A stretch of 64,000 bases of DNA from Fredericiella sp963839515 (GCA_963839515.1 CAWIVN010000030.1:1-64000), one strand, 5' to 3'. Positions 34,612-44,278 are shown, counted from the first letter of the stretch. Notes: generated from the sequence alone by a model not told the origin. A program made the numbers and translations.

Positions 34612-37074
34612 ATGACAAAAGCAATTCTGATCGACCCAACTGAACAACGAAAGCCCGCCAGCCTGGCAGCGCCTGAGATTCCCATAAACGCCTATAGCTC
34701 GGATCCGGCGCAAGAGGCCAAGAAATACGGACGCGACAGCCTGGTACGCATTTACCGGGACATGGTCTACATCCGCGAATTTGAGACCATGCTCGACCGT
34801 ATCAAGCGGGAAGGCGCCTACGAGGGGATCGAGTACCAACACAAGGGGCCGGCCCATCTCTCGATCGGTCAGGAGTCGGCGGCCGTGGGCATGGCGTACA
34901 ACTTGACGGCGGAGGACTTTATCTTTGGCTCGCACCGCTCACACGGCGAGATCCTGGCCAAGTCGCTCTCCGCCATCACCAAGCTCTGTGACGACGATCT
35001 GCTGGCGATTATGCGGTCGTACATGGGCGGGCGCACCCTATCGGTCGTCGAAGGCTTTGCCAAGGCCGGTGACGTCCAGCAGCTGGCCATCAACTATGTC
35101 CTATACGGTGCGCTGGCCGAGATCTTCGGCAAGATCACCGGCTTTAATAAGGGGTTGGGCGGCTCCATGCACGCCTTCTTCCCGCCCTTTGGCGTTATGC
35201 CCAACAACGCCATCGTCGGCGGATCGGGCGACATTGCCACCGGTGCAGCGCTCTTCAAGCGCATCAACCGCCAGCCGGGCATCGTCATCGCCAACATTGG
35301 CGACGCCTCGATGGGCTGCGGGCCGGTGTGGGAAGGCATGATGGTGGCGGCGATGGACCAGTACCGCACGTTGTGGCCCGAGGACATTGGCGGCGCACCG
35401 CCGATCATCTTCAACTTTATGAACAACTTCTACGGCATGGGCGGCCAGCCGATCGGCGAAACCATGAGCTTTGGCGTGCTGGCGCGCGTTGGCTTGGGCA
35501 TCAATCCTGACGGCATGCATGCCGAACGCGTAGATGGCTACAGCCCGCTGGCCGTGGCCGACGCTATCGAGCGCAAGCGCAAGATCCTGGCCGAGGGCCG
35601 CGGGCCAGTGCTGCTCGACACCATCACCTACCGCTTCTCGGGCCACTCGCCGTCGGATGCCTCGGCCTACCGGACCAAGGAAGAGGTAGACCTGTGGCGC
35701 GCAAATGACGCCATCATCGGCTATCGCGAGTACCTGGTCGACAACGGCCATGCCTCCGAGCGTGAGCTGGACGACATGGTGCAGGGCACGATCGAGCAGC
35801 TCAAGATCGTGCTGACCGCCGCCATCTCACCCGAGCTCTCCCCGCGCATGGCGATCGACGGCGAAGAAATCGCCGAGGTGATGTTTAGCAACAAGCAGCG
35901 CGAGCGTTATGCCGAGCGCGCACCCGAGGTGCTGCTGCCGCTGGAGGAGACGCGCTGGAAGCAGACGCAGGAGAAATTCCGCTTTGGGCTGGACGAGCAG
36001 GGCAAGCCGACGTCCAAGCTCAAGACGCTCACGTATGCCGAGGCGTTGTTCGAGGCGATGATCTACCGCTTCTACCAGGACCCGACCATGGTGGCATTTG
36101 GCGAGGAGAACCGCGACTGGGGCGGCGCGTTTGGTGTCTACCGCGGGCTGACCGAGGCGCTGCCTTATCACCGGCTGTTCAACACCTCGATCTCCGAGGG
36201 GGCAATCGTGGGCGCCGGCACGGGTTACGCCTTGTGCGGCGGCCGCGCCGTCTCCGAGCTGATGTACGCCGACTTTATGGGGCGGGCAGGCGACGAGATA
36301 TTCAACCAGATGGCAAAGTGGCAGTCGATGTCGGGCGGCCTGCTGGAGATGCCGTTGGTACTGCGCATCTCGGTGGGAGCCAAATACGGGGCGCAGCACT
36401 CGCAGGACTGGAGTGCGATGGTAGCGCATGTGCCGGGGCTCAAGGCATTCTTCCCGGCCACACCGTACGACGCCAAGGGCATGCTCAACCTCGCCTTGGC
36501 CGGCAGCGACCCGGTGGTGTTCTTTGAGAGCCAGCGCTTGTATCCCGAGACAGAAATACTGGTCGAGGGAGGCGTACCCAAGGGCTATTATGATGTGCCG
36601 TTGGGCGAGCCGGCCGTGCGGCGCAAGGGCAGCGACCTCACCATCATTACGATCGGGGCCACGCTCTACCGGGCGTTGGATGCGGCCAAGGTCTTGCAGG
36701 ATAAGTATGGCTTGTCGGCCGAAGTGATCGACGTGCGCTTCCTGAACCCGCTCAACTACGGCCCGTTGGTCGAATCGGTCAAGAAGACGGGCAAAGTCGT
36801 CGTAGCCAGCGACGCCACCGAGCGTGGATCGTTTGCGCACACGATCGCGAGCAATCTCACGCAGCTGGCCTTCGACCATCTCGATGGGCCGCCCGCCGTG
36901 GTCGGCTCGCGCAACTGGATCACCCCGGCGGCAGAGCTGGAGGACATGTTCTTCCCGACCCAGGAGTGGATCGTGGACACGATACATGAGCGAATCCTGC
37001 CGTTGGCGGGGCATGTGGTGAGCACGCGGCAGGGAACGGGGGAAATTCTCTCGCGCAACCGGCTGGGTGTCTGA
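34612..37074 (+). CDS. Fused E1 alpha-beta 2-oxoacid/acetoin dehydrogenase (ThDP dependent)
   Basis: 820 aa with the alpha domain at about residues 40-390 and the beta domain at about 475-815. Alpha: HLSIGQESAAVGMAYNL, the ThDP/Mg motif GDASMGCG ending with NN before FYGMG, and the phosphorylation-loop-like RFSGHSPSDASAYRTKEE. Beta: VAFGEENRDWGGAFG, ISEGAIVGAGTGYAL, MADFMGRAGDEI-like YADFMGRAGDEI and the C-terminal DVRFLNPLNYG. Decarboxylates a 2-oxoacid (or acetoin) and acylates the E2 at 32666. Fused E1s occur in several phyla. Substrate is not determined; no E3 gene is present nearby. Confidence 0.93.
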   Translation: MTKAILIDPTEQRKPASLAAPEIPINAYSSDPAQEAKKYGRDSLVRIYRDMVYIREFETMLDRIKREGAYEGIEYQHKGPAHLSIGQESAAVGMAYNLTAEDFIFGSHRSHGEILAKSLSAITKLCDDDLLAIMRSYMGGRTLSVVEGFAKAGDVQQLAINYVLYGALAEIFGKITGFNKGLGGSMHAFFPPFGVMPNNAIVGGSGDIATGAALFKRINRQPGIVIANIGDASMGCGPVWEGMMVAAMDQYRTLWPEDIGGAPPIIFNFMNNFYGMGGQPIGETMSFGVLARVGLGINPDGMHAERVDGYSPLAVADAIERKRKILAEGRGPVLLDTITYRFSGHSPSDASAYRTKEEVDLWRANDAIIGYREYLVDNGHASERELDDMVQGTIEQLKIVLTAAISPELSPRMAIDGEEIAEVMFSNKQRERYAERAPEVLLPLEETRWKQTQEKFRFGLDEQGKPTSKLKTLTYAEALFEAMIYRFYQDPTMVAFGEENRDWGGAFGVYRGLTEALPYHRLFNTSISEGAIVGAGTGYALCGGRAVSELMYADFMGRAGDEIFNQMAKWQSMSGGLLEMPLVLRISVGAKYGAQHSQDWSAMVAHVPGLKAFFPATPYDAKGMLNLALAGSDPVVFFESQRLYPETEILVEGGVPKGYYDVPLGEPAVRRKGSDLTIITIGATLYRALDAAKVLQDKYGLSAEVIDVRFLNPLNYGPLVESVKKTGKVVVASDATERGSFAHTIASNLTQLAFDHLDGPPAVVGSRNWITPAAELEDMFFPTQEWIVDTIHERILPLAGHVVSTRQGTGEILSRNRLGV

Positions 37075-37079
37075 ACCAC

Positions 37080-37162
37080 GATTCGGGGAATTTAGGGGAT
37101 TACCATGATTCGTGTCGCGAGCAGGACGCGCGAATCATGGTAATCCGATAATTACACGAATC
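37080..37162. repeat. REP-like extragenic palindrome, copy B
   Basis: GGATTACCATGATTCG (37097-37112) pairs perfectly over 16 bp with its complement at 37131-37146, and outer arms GATTCG (37080) and CGAATC (37157-37162) add further symmetry. Same family as copy A at 15533. It separates convergent genes and may serve as a bidirectional terminator. Confidence 0.75.
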
Positions 37163-38129
37163 AAGCTTCGGAATCCCGCAGGGCGTACCCTGTCACCGCC
37201 AGGAAAACGTCGCCTAAGCTGGGCTTGTTGGTACTTACCCTGTGGACATGGACAGCACTGGCGGCGGCCAGGCCGACAACAGAAGCCAGGCGCTGCTCGC
37301 CATCGTCCACGCCGATCTGCAGGCGGTACGCGCCGTCTGCAGCGTGGAGCGTGACCTGCGAAACGTAGGTCTCAGCCTCCAGGCGCGCCTCGAGGCCGTT
37401 GAGCGAGCCCGGCCCTTCCAATGTGATCACATCGGCGCCCATGCGTTGCACCAGTTCTTGTGGCGCACCTTCGGCCACCAAGAGACCGTGGTCGATGATA
37501 CCCACGCGGTCGGCCAATTGCTCGGCTTCATCCATATAATGCGTGGTCAGCAGCAGTGTCATGCCGCGTTCTTCGCGCAAGCGGCGAATGTAGCGCCAGA
37601 TGCCGGCGCGGTTCTGCGGGTCCAAGCCCTGCGTCGGCTCGTCCAGGAACAGAATTTGGGGAGCCGTCATCAGCCCGCGCGCGAGTTCCAGCCGCCGCTT
37701 CATGCCGCCGGAATAGGTTTCGGCCTTGCGGTCGAGCACATCGGCCAACTCCACCAGGACGGCCAACTCGTCGATGCGCTGGCGGCGCGTGGACGCGTCC
37801 TGGCCATAAAGCTGGCCATGAAAGTCCAGCGTCTGCCGCCCCGTCAACTCACCGTCCACGACAATTTCCTGGAAGGTTACGCCGATGCGGCGGCGCACCT
37901 CGGCCGCCTGTGCCACCACATCGTAGCCTGCAACCTGGGCCGTGCCACGCGTGGGCGTCAGGAGCGTGGTCAATATGGACAGCAGGGTCGTTTTGCCGGC
38001 GCCGTTGGGCCCCAGCAGCGCATAGATCTCGCCTGCTTGCACGATAAAGCTTACACCGCGCAACGCATGCACGCTTTCGTTGCCTACGAGGTACACTTTC
38101 TCCAGCCCGTTTGTAATTAATGCAGTCAT
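37161..38129 (-). CDS. ABC transporter ATP-binding protein (DrrA type), orphan
   Basis: 322 aa. Walker A LLGPNGAGKTT (about residues 38-48), signature YSGGMKRRLELARGL, Walker B ILFLDEPTQGLDPQNR, then H-loop LTTHYMDEAEQLADRV. The C-terminal about 90 residues match the DrrA regulatory extension (PSLGDVFLAVTG at the end). This type normally pairs with an ABC-2 membrane protein, but neither neighbour encodes one: E1 lies on the 3' side and a sigma factor diverges on the 5' side. Its partner must be encoded elsewhere, or has been lost. Confidence 0.92.
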   Translation of the reverse strand: MTALITNGLEKVYLVGNESVHALRGVSFIVQAGEIYALLGPNGAGKTTLLSILTTLLTPTRGTAQVAGYDVVAQAAEVRRRIGVTFQEIVVDGELTGRQTLDFHGQLYGQDASTRRQRIDELAVLVELADVLDRKAETYSGGMKRRLELARGLMTAPQILFLDEPTQGLDPQNRAGIWRYIRRLREERGMTLLLTTHYMDEAEQLADRVGIIDHGLLVAEGAPQELVQRMGADVITLEGPGSLNGLEARLEAETYVSQVTLHAADGAYRLQIGVDDGEQRLASVVGLAAASAVHVHRVSTNKPSLGDVFLAVTGYALRDSEA

Positions 38130-38312
38130 CGCAGTTCAATCCATATAGCGAAGCTCAAAAATAGTATATAATCGTAAAGTATCGTATTTGCCTTGTGCAT
38201 GGTATGTCAGGCGTTGTGCATTCGCCAATCCGGCGGACAACCTGCAGTCGTACATTGGAGCGATATCAATTCAACAGTTTGACCGACGGTTCGGGTAAGA
38301 TAAGACGCCATC

Positions 38313-38930
38313 ATGAAGGAACTCTTCGCCACGCACGGCTCAATCGAAGCCTCCCCGGCTACATTGGTGCAACGCTGCCTGCAAGGAGATGCCAACGCCT
38401 GGCGCCAATTGGTGGATCGCTACGCGCGCCTTGTCCACTCGGTGCCTGCACGCCATGGGCTTAGCCCTGCCGAGATAGAAGACGTGGGGCAAGAGGTCTT
38501 TTTGGCACTGGCGCAAAACCTGCACTCTATCGAAGATCCTGACCGCCTGCCCGCATGGCTGGTCACCACGGCCCGGCGCCTCTGCTGGCGTATGGTGCAG
38601 CGCCAACGCCGCGAACAGTCGCTCGACGAAGAGCCTGACAATGGAGATGAATACACGTCGCGCCGTGAGCTCATCAGCCCACTGCAGACCCCTGATGAAG
38701 CTGTGGAAGGTTGGAACCGGCAGGCGATCTTGCATGCAGCTGTCGCGCGCCTGGGCGAACGCTGCCGCAGACTGATCGAGCTGATCTTCCTTGATACCCG
38801 CGAGCCCAGCTACGACGAAATCAGCGCCCTGCTGAACATCCCCAAAGGCAGCATAGGCCCGACGCGCACTCGCTGCCTGAGCCAGCTCCGCATCCAACTG
38901 GGTGAAGAGGATCTCTTAGGTGACGAATAG
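38313..38930 (+). CDS. ECF-type RNA polymerase sigma factor
   Basis: 205 aa. Sigma region 2 includes DANAWRQLVDRYARLVHSV and IEDVGQEVFLALAQNLHSIEDP; region 2.4-like LPAWLVTTARRLCWRMVQRQRRE follows. Region 4 has CRRLIELIFLDTREPSYDEISALLNIPKGSIGPTRTRCLSQLR, with the helix-turn-helix over the second half. Directs RNA polymerase to a special promoter set. Immediately followed by a zinc-finger anti-sigma-like gene, then a CHAT protein and subtilases, which are likely its regulon. Start ATG 38313 has only a weak ribosome site. Confidence 0.93.
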   Translation: MKELFATHGSIEASPATLVQRCLQGDANAWRQLVDRYARLVHSVPARHGLSPAEIEDVGQEVFLALAQNLHSIEDPDRLPAWLVTTARRLCWRMVQRQRREQSLDEEPDNGDEYTSRRELISPLQTPDEAVEGWNRQAILHAAVARLGERCRRLIELIFLDTREPSYDEISALLNIPKGSIGPTRTRCLSQLRIQLGEEDLLGDE

Positions 38931-39011
38931 CAGAGTTCGCGTATCTTTTGCCAGGGGAAAATGCTCTTATATTGCAGGATGAGTTAATTCGCTACGATTG
39001 AGGCGCTATAC

Positions 39012-39635
39012 ATGACGCATTTGGCCCCCCAACTACTATATACTCTAGCCTTCGATTCCAAACCGTTGGAAAGCGACGCCGAGCAGCACCTGGCTGCCTG
39101 CACTGCCTGCCGCCAAGCCTTGGCCGACCTGCGGGCGCTGGCCGAGGAGCTGAGGGTTATGAAGGTGAGCGAACCGTCACCCGCGGCGCTTGAACGCTAC
39201 TATGCGGCGCAGTCGCTCATACAGCAGCAACCTTCGCGCCTCGGCGTCATGTGGCGCAACGTTTTGGCCATGCTTACGTGGGACAGCCGGCAGCAGGCGG
39301 CCTTGCAGGGCGTACGCAGCGGTGCAGGCAGCACGGCCTATCGCCTCCTCTATGCTACTGAACAGGCGGAGATAGAGTTGCTGATCGAGCCGGAAGGACG
39401 TGCGTTCCGCACCCAGGGCGAAATCATTGCCGGCCAGGAGCCGGACGCAGCCGGCACACCCGTGACCCCGGCATTGATTCAGTGGATCGACGCGCAGGGC
39501 GACATCCGGTACGAAACGGAATCTGACACAAGCGGTCTTTTTTCGCTGCGCAACATTGCGCCCGGCATCTACCGGCTGTCCATCGTTTCCGCGGCCAGCG
39601 ACATAATCGAAATTGAGGCGCTGGAGATCATGTGA
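39012..39635 (+). CDS. Zinc-finger anti-sigma-like protein without a membrane segment
   Basis: 207 aa. The N-terminus has the ZAS signature H-x3-C-x2-C (His26, Cys30, Cys33 in QHLAACTACR), which binds ECF sigma factors. Unlike typical anti-sigmas it lacks an obvious transmembrane helix; the C-terminal 70 residues (IDAQGDIRYETESDTSGLF ... GIYRLSI) resemble a transthyretin-like/carboxypeptidase-regulatory beta domain. So it may be a soluble sensor that releases the sigma factor upon binding or cleavage. It overlaps the CHAT gene by 1-4 bases, implying stoichiometric expression. Anti-sigma function is inferred. Confidence 0.8.
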   Translation: MTHLAPQLLYTLAFDSKPLESDAEQHLAACTACRQALADLRALAEELRVMKVSEPSPAALERYYAAQSLIQQQPSRLGVMWRNVLAMLTWDSRQQAALQGVRSGAGSTAYRLLYATEQAEIELLIEPEGRAFRTQGEIIAGQEPDAAGTPVTPALIQWIDAQGDIRYETESDTSGLFSLRNIAPGIYRLSIVSAASDIIEIEALEIM

Positions 39636-42622
39636 TGTCGGACAGTTATAGCGGTGGATTGACAGGTGGCTTGACGAGCGAACTACTCACGCAGCTTGCC
39701 GACCGGCCCACCGAAGAAGCTTTAGCCACCCTCACCGCCAATGGATTGCTTACTACGAGCGCAGCCGCACAGGCTGCGCAGTTAGTATTGGCTGGTGCAG
39801 CCACACATCCGGTTCAAGTCGCACGTTGGCTGCCCCTGATCGGCGCCATGGTTGCAGCGACCGGCGGCGATCCGGCAACGGCGGCCGATCTGGCCTATGC
39901 GCGTTCGCGCCTGGCACTCGAACAGGGTGATCCGGCGGCAGCCGAGACTTTACTACAAGAGGCGCGCAGCCTTTGGCAGCAGGCCGGCGACGACGCCAGC
40001 GTAGCGCGCACCGGTGTGGGCATGACGCAGCTGCTGGCGATGCAGGGCCGTTTCGAAGAAGCAGAGGCGACCATTCGCACGTCGATTGCCGCGCTGTCCG
40101 CGCTGCCCGGCGAAGAAGTCAGGCTCATACAGATGGACGCACGCCAGAACCTGGCGACACTCCTGAGCTATCAGGAACGGTTCGTCGAGGCGGCCGAAAT
40201 CAATAATGACTTGCGCCAAGGCTATCTGAGCTTGCTGGCGCAGGCCAGGTATCCAGCAGAAGCAGTTGACTTGCAGACGCGCCTCGCCCTGGTCGAACGC
40301 GACCTGGCCCTGGCGCATACCTATCTTGATCAACCACAGGTGGCGGAGACGCTGCTTGAGGGTGCCGTGGAGCGCCTGAGCTTGCCCGAGGTGCGCATCG
40401 ATCGCGGCCAGACGCGCACCAATCTTGGTCACCTCTATGTACGCACGGGCCGCTATGCCAGGGCCATTGCCGAGTTGGACGCGGCCACAATTGACCTGCT
40501 GGGAACGGTGGATGTCGACAGCGTGCCTGATCTCTGGCCGGCGGCCGACCTTCTGTTCCTGGAACAGGCATCCGCCTACCTGGTGCTCAACCTGCTGCCT
40601 GAAGCCGAAGCCGCCCTGCGCCGCGCCCAGGAGATACTGCGAGCCACGGAGCAGACGTATGAACTCGGCCAGGCGCTATATCTATTAGGGATATTGGAAT
40701 GGCGGCGCAATAACATTGGCGCAGCCGGCGCAGCGTTGGCGGAAGCGGAAACCATCTTTGCGCAACTGGACAACATCTATTGGTTGCATCGCGTCCGCCT
40801 GGCTCAGGCGGCGTTGGCGTTACGCAGCGGCGACAGCGACGATGCCACCCGTCGCATAGACCTCCTGCTGGCGGATCAGGCACCGACTGGGGAACAGACA
40901 GCAGCCGGCGATCAGACTGCCCTTGCCTGGGACCAGTCTACAACCTGCGATCTCTATCTGCTCGACGCTCGCCTTGGATCGGCTACCGGCGACCTGGCGC
41001 GAGCACAGCGCGCCGTCGATGCGGCTGTGAATGCGCTGGGCCTTTCTTCGCTTGAGGAAGGCACAACGAGCCTGCCTCATCTGCACCTGCAAGTGCTGCA
41101 TGCGGCCGGCCAAGTCGCGCGCGCCCAGGGCAGACTTGACGACGCACGCAGGCTATTCGTGCGCACGCTCGAGATCGTCGAGGCGCAGCGCGGATTGCTG
41201 CCGATCGAAGAGCTGCGGACAGCGTTCCTCACCGATAAGACTGCGATCTATGTCGACCTGGTATTAAGCCTGTTGGACCTGCCAGAAGCGGATCCCGGCA
41301 CCATTTCCGACGCATTTGCCGTCGTGGAGCGATCCCGATCGCGTGCCCTGCTTGAACGGCTGCTTACGTCGGTAGACGACATGCAAGCCACCAGCGACTT
41401 AGCACCGGACGTGCGCGAGCTGGTTACCGAAACGCGCCGCCGGCTCTACTGGCTGTATAACCAGCTTTTAGGTGAAGAAGGTGGCAGCCGCGGCTCGGCG
41501 CCGGCTATCTCGGACGAGATCCGTGCCCACGAAGCAACGTTGCAGCGACTTGAGTGGCAGCGCACGCAATGGCTGCAGCAGGCGCGACCGGTCACGCTTG
41601 CGGATCTACAGGCCAGCCTTGGCAGCGACCAGGCAGCGTTGGTCTATTTTATCGCCAGCGACGAGGTGATGGCATTTGTCGTTTCACCTGCCGAGGCCAA
41701 AATTGTGCGCAATTTAGCGACCGTTGCGGCGCTCGACGATGCGCAGGCGCAGTTGCGATTCCAACTGGGACGCGTCGAAATTGGCTCCGGCTACCAGGAG
41801 CGGCATCAAGCGCGCCTGCTGGAGGGTGCGCGCAACGCGCTGCGCCGCCACTATGACCTGCTTATTGCGCCGCTGCTGCCGCACCTGGCAGAACAAGCAC
41901 CCGAGCGCCTGCTCGTGATTCCCTATGGATCACTGCACCTGGCTCCTTTCCATGCTTTCTGGAACGGCAGCGAGTATTTGCTGGAATCCTATGAAATCTC
42001 GTATGCTTCCAGTGCCAGCCTGGCCGTGCAGGTACGCGAGACGGACAAGGCCGGCATGTGCTCACTGGCGGGCGTCGCATTGCGCGACAAAGCCATACCG
42101 CAGGCGGAAAGCGAAGTACGCGCAGCGGCGCTCCACTTTGACCAAGCGCAGCTCTACCTGGACGAGCAAGCGGGTTTGGCAGGATTGTGGGAAGCCGCGC
42201 AGGCGGGCGATGTGCTGCATATCGCCACACACGGCGTATTTCGTCCAGACAACCCGTTTTTCTCGGCACTTAAGCTGGCCGACGGCTGGATCGACGTGCG
42301 CACGATCTACCGGCTTCCGCTCCAAGCCCGGCTTGTTGTGCTCAGTGCGTGTGAGAGCGGTGCTGTCCAAGTGCAGGGCAGCGACGAGGCAATTGGACTC
42401 GTGCGCGGTTTTCTGGGCGCAGGCGCCGAAACATTGCTCGTCAGTTTGTGGAACGTTCACGACGCCAGCGCCGCTATATTAATGGACGAATTTTACGGAC
42501 AATTGACGGGGCATGGGACGCGCCCGGCTGCGGCCCTGCAAACCGTACAGCGTAAGGCCGCCCGGAGCAACCGCCACCCATACTATTGGGCCCCCTATGT
42601 GGTAATGGGCGATTCGAGTTGA
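39632..42622 (+). CDS. TPR-repeat CHAT-domain protein (caspase-like protease candidate)
   Basis: 996 aa. Residues about 60-570 consist of helical TPR-type repeats (for example ARQNLATLLSYQERFVEAAE, RTNLGHLYVRTGRYARAIAE). The C-terminal CHAT domain (about 690-990) has the catalytic pair His867 in HIATHGVF and Cys907 in VVLSACESGA, with typical flanks LLVIPYGSLHLAPFHAFW and WNVHDASAAILMDEFY. GTG at 39632 or ATG at 39635 both overlap the previous stop. No signal peptide, so it is cytoplasmic. CHAT proteases (relatives of separase, HetF and the Craspase component) cleave specific partners; the adjacent anti-sigma-like protein is a plausible target. Substrate not proven. Confidence 0.93.
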   Translation: MMSDSYSGGLTGGLTSELLTQLADRPTEEALATLTANGLLTTSAAAQAAQLVLAGAATHPVQVARWLPLIGAMVAATGGDPATAADLAYARSRLALEQGDPAAAETLLQEARSLWQQAGDDASVARTGVGMTQLLAMQGRFEEAEATIRTSIAALSALPGEEVRLIQMDARQNLATLLSYQERFVEAAEINNDLRQGYLSLLAQARYPAEAVDLQTRLALVERDLALAHTYLDQPQVAETLLEGAVERLSLPEVRIDRGQTRTNLGHLYVRTGRYARAIAELDAATIDLLGTVDVDSVPDLWPAADLLFLEQASAYLVLNLLPEAEAALRRAQEILRATEQTYELGQALYLLGILEWRRNNIGAAGAALAEAETIFAQLDNIYWLHRVRLAQAALALRSGDSDDATRRIDLLLADQAPTGEQTAAGDQTALAWDQSTTCDLYLLDARLGSATGDLARAQRAVDAAVNALGLSSLEEGTTSLPHLHLQVLHAAGQVARAQGRLDDARRLFVRTLEIVEAQRGLLPIEELRTAFLTDKTAIYVDLVLSLLDLPEADPGTISDAFAVVERSRSRALLERLLTSVDDMQATSDLAPDVRELVTETRRRLYWLYNQLLGEEGGSRGSAPAISDEIRAHEATLQRLEWQRTQWLQQARPVTLADLQASLGSDQAALVYFIASDEVMAFVVSPAEAKIVRNLATVAALDDAQAQLRFQLGRVEIGSGYQERHQARLLEGARNALRRHYDLLIAPLLPHLAEQAPERLLVIPYGSLHLAPFHAFWNGSEYLLESYEISYASSASLAVQVRETDKAGMCSLAGVALRDKAIPQAESEVRAAALHFDQAQLYLDEQAGLAGLWEAAQAGDVLHIATHGVFRPDNPFFSALKLADGWIDVRTIYRLPLQARLVVLSACESGAVQVQGSDEAIGLVRGFLGAGAETLLVSLWNVHDASAAILMDEFYGQLTGHGTRPAAALQTVQRKAARSNRHPYYWAPYVVMGDSS

Positions 42623-42637
42623 GACAGGAGGAACACT

Positions 42638-44278
42638 ATGCGGCCAGTAACTCGTGGCAAACGCCGCATCCTGACAATGATGACCATGTCCGCCGCCGTC
42701 ATAGTGACGGCGACGCTGTTACTGACGCTGCGCGCAGTAGCCGCCAACATGGTAGTCAGCCCACTGGGCAGCACGGCAAGCACAGTATATTCCCCCCCTG
42801 ATACCTATCGGCTGCAAGATACCGGCAGAGGCATTTTGCGCGACAGCATAGGATTTAACAGTTCGGATCGCCAAGACAACAAGAACAAGGTGACCGGCAT
42901 CGTGGTGTTGTCTCCCACAAGTGGTTTCTCAGGCACATGGCAGATTCTTGAGGCCGGTCAGATTGTGACTGTGGTCGTGACGGCGGAGACTACCGTCAAG
43001 GATTTCAACGACGTGCGTCCGGAGCTCGGTGACTGGGTGGAAGCGAAGGGGCGCCCGCAAGCAGACGGCACGCTACTGGCGCGCAAGTTTCGCCCGAACA
43101 GATATGAGTCTGCGGAGGTCGTGGCGCGTCTGGCGGTCACGGCCGTGCTCACGGATGTGCTAAACCAGTACCAGGCGGTCCAGTTGACGCCGATCCAGTC
43201 GTTGTTGTCCTCGGCCAGCATCTATCGCTTTGCCATCGGCGAAGATTATGACGAAATTTCGGTGACCACGGCGATGGAAAAAGATACGGCCAACTTCGTT
43301 TGGGCCGAGGTGAACTTCGTAAGCGAGGTGCCGTCCGGCAATCCATATCGCACCTGGAAGTGGGGCAGCGACGATCCCACGGGCTACATCAGCCAAAATG
43401 CGTTTACGCAGGTCAATCTATTGGAGGCTCAAGGGTTGTATTCCGGCATTGGAGTAACGGTAGCCGTGCTGGATACCGGTATTGATGCCAATCATCCCGT
43501 GTTTGCCGGCCATCTCTTGGCCGGCCGTGACCTGGTTAACGACGACGACGTGCCGCAAGATGGACCAGAGGCGGGCGAGCCAGGCGGCGATGCGCAAGGC
43601 CACGGCACGCATGTCAGTGGCGTGATCGCACACATTGCGCCCGACAGCATGATCCTGCCCATACGCATTCTTGACGTCGATGGGCGCGGCAATACCTTTG
43701 TTCTAGCTTATGCCGTCGATTGGGCGGTGGCGAACGGCGCCGGCGTAATCAACATGAGCCTGGGGTCGGACTCCGACTCGCACGTACTGGGCGAATCGAT
43801 ACAGCGTGCGCAGAGCCAGGGTGCGGTCATTGTAGCGGCGGCCGGCAACGACAACGCCGAAACGCCGAAGTACCCGGCAGCATATCCTGGCGTGCTTGGG
43901 GTTACCGCCGTAGACGATGCCAAGCACAAGGCAGAATTCGCCAACTATGGCACCGGGTGGGTCGATCTGGCTGCACCTGGGGTGGGCATTACTTCGACGG
44001 TGCCCGTCTCAGGTTCGATCCTGTATGGCACGTGGAGCGGCACGTCGATGGCCACCCCATTTGCAGCCGGAGCCGCCGCCCTGGTGCGGCAGTCCCTGCC
44101 CGACGCCAGGTCATCGGAAATTGCCGATATTTTGGTTCAATCGGGGAGCGACCTGGATCCCGACAATCCGGGTTACACCGGAAAGCTGGGGCGCCTGCTG
44201 GATATCGGCGCCGCCTTGCCGGACACGCTGCCGCAGAAACCCATCAAGTTGTTCTTGCCCTCCGTGATTGGCGGGTAG
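42638..44278 (+). CDS. Secreted S8 subtilase with DUF5666-like N-domain
   Basis: 546 aa. An N-terminal signal/anchor (MMTMSAAVIVTATLLLTLRAVAA region) is followed by a DUF5666-like beta domain (about residues 85-170, VTGIVVLSPTSGFSGTWQIL ... ARKFRPNR), then the subtilisin domain with Asp279 (VLDTGID), His322 (GHGTHVSG) and Ser470 (GTSMATPFAAG), all present. It ends in the tail KLFLPSVIGG. Starts 15 bases after the CHAT stop behind GGAGGA, so it is in the same operon. Predicted active extracellular protease; the N-domain may act as propeptide or adhesive part. Confidence 0.94.
   Translation: MRPVTRGKRRILTMMTMSAAVIVTATLLLTLRAVAANMVVSPLGSTASTVYSPPDTYRLQDTGRGILRDSIGFNSSDRQDNKNKVTGIVVLSPTSGFSGTWQILEAGQIVTVVVTAETTVKDFNDVRPELGDWVEAKGRPQADGTLLARKFRPNRYESAEVVARLAVTAVLTDVLNQYQAVQLTPIQSLLSSASIYRFAIGEDYDEISVTTAMEKDTANFVWAEVNFVSEVPSGNPYRTWKWGSDDPTGYISQNAFTQVNLLEAQGLYSGIGVTVAVLDTGIDANHPVFAGHLLAGRDLVNDDDVPQDGPEAGEPGGDAQGHGTHVSGVIAHIAPDSMILPIRILDVDGRGNTFVLAYAVDWAVANGAGVINMSLGSDSDSHVLGESIQRAQSQGAVIVAAAGNDNAETPKYPAAYPGVLGVTAVDDAKHKAEFANYGTGWVDLAAPGVGITSTVPVSGSILYGTWSGTSMATPFAAGAAALVRQSLPDARSSEIADILVQSGSDLDPDNPGYTGKLGRLLDIGAALPDTLPQKPIKLFLPSVIGG

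Noticed and set aside
37863..37876. TTTCCTGGAAGG, similar to the GCTTCCTGGAAGC palindrome
   Set aside because: Lies inside the ABC ATPase coding region, lacks outer symmetry and is explained by the protein sequence.
37242..38120. Long plus-strand open frame opposite the DrrA-like ATPase
   Set aside because: The minus strand encodes a complete ABC ATPase with all motifs; the plus frame is His/Gln/Arg-rich with no family match.
38160..38175. TATAAT near 38167 as promoter for the sigma factor or the ATPase
   Set aside because: No acceptable -35 element at 16-18 bp on either strand.
38313..42622. Type III CRISPR-linked CHAT protease (Craspase) locus
   Set aside because: No cas gene or repeat array is visible within this window; only the CHAT domain and sigma/anti-sigma pairing are reminiscent.
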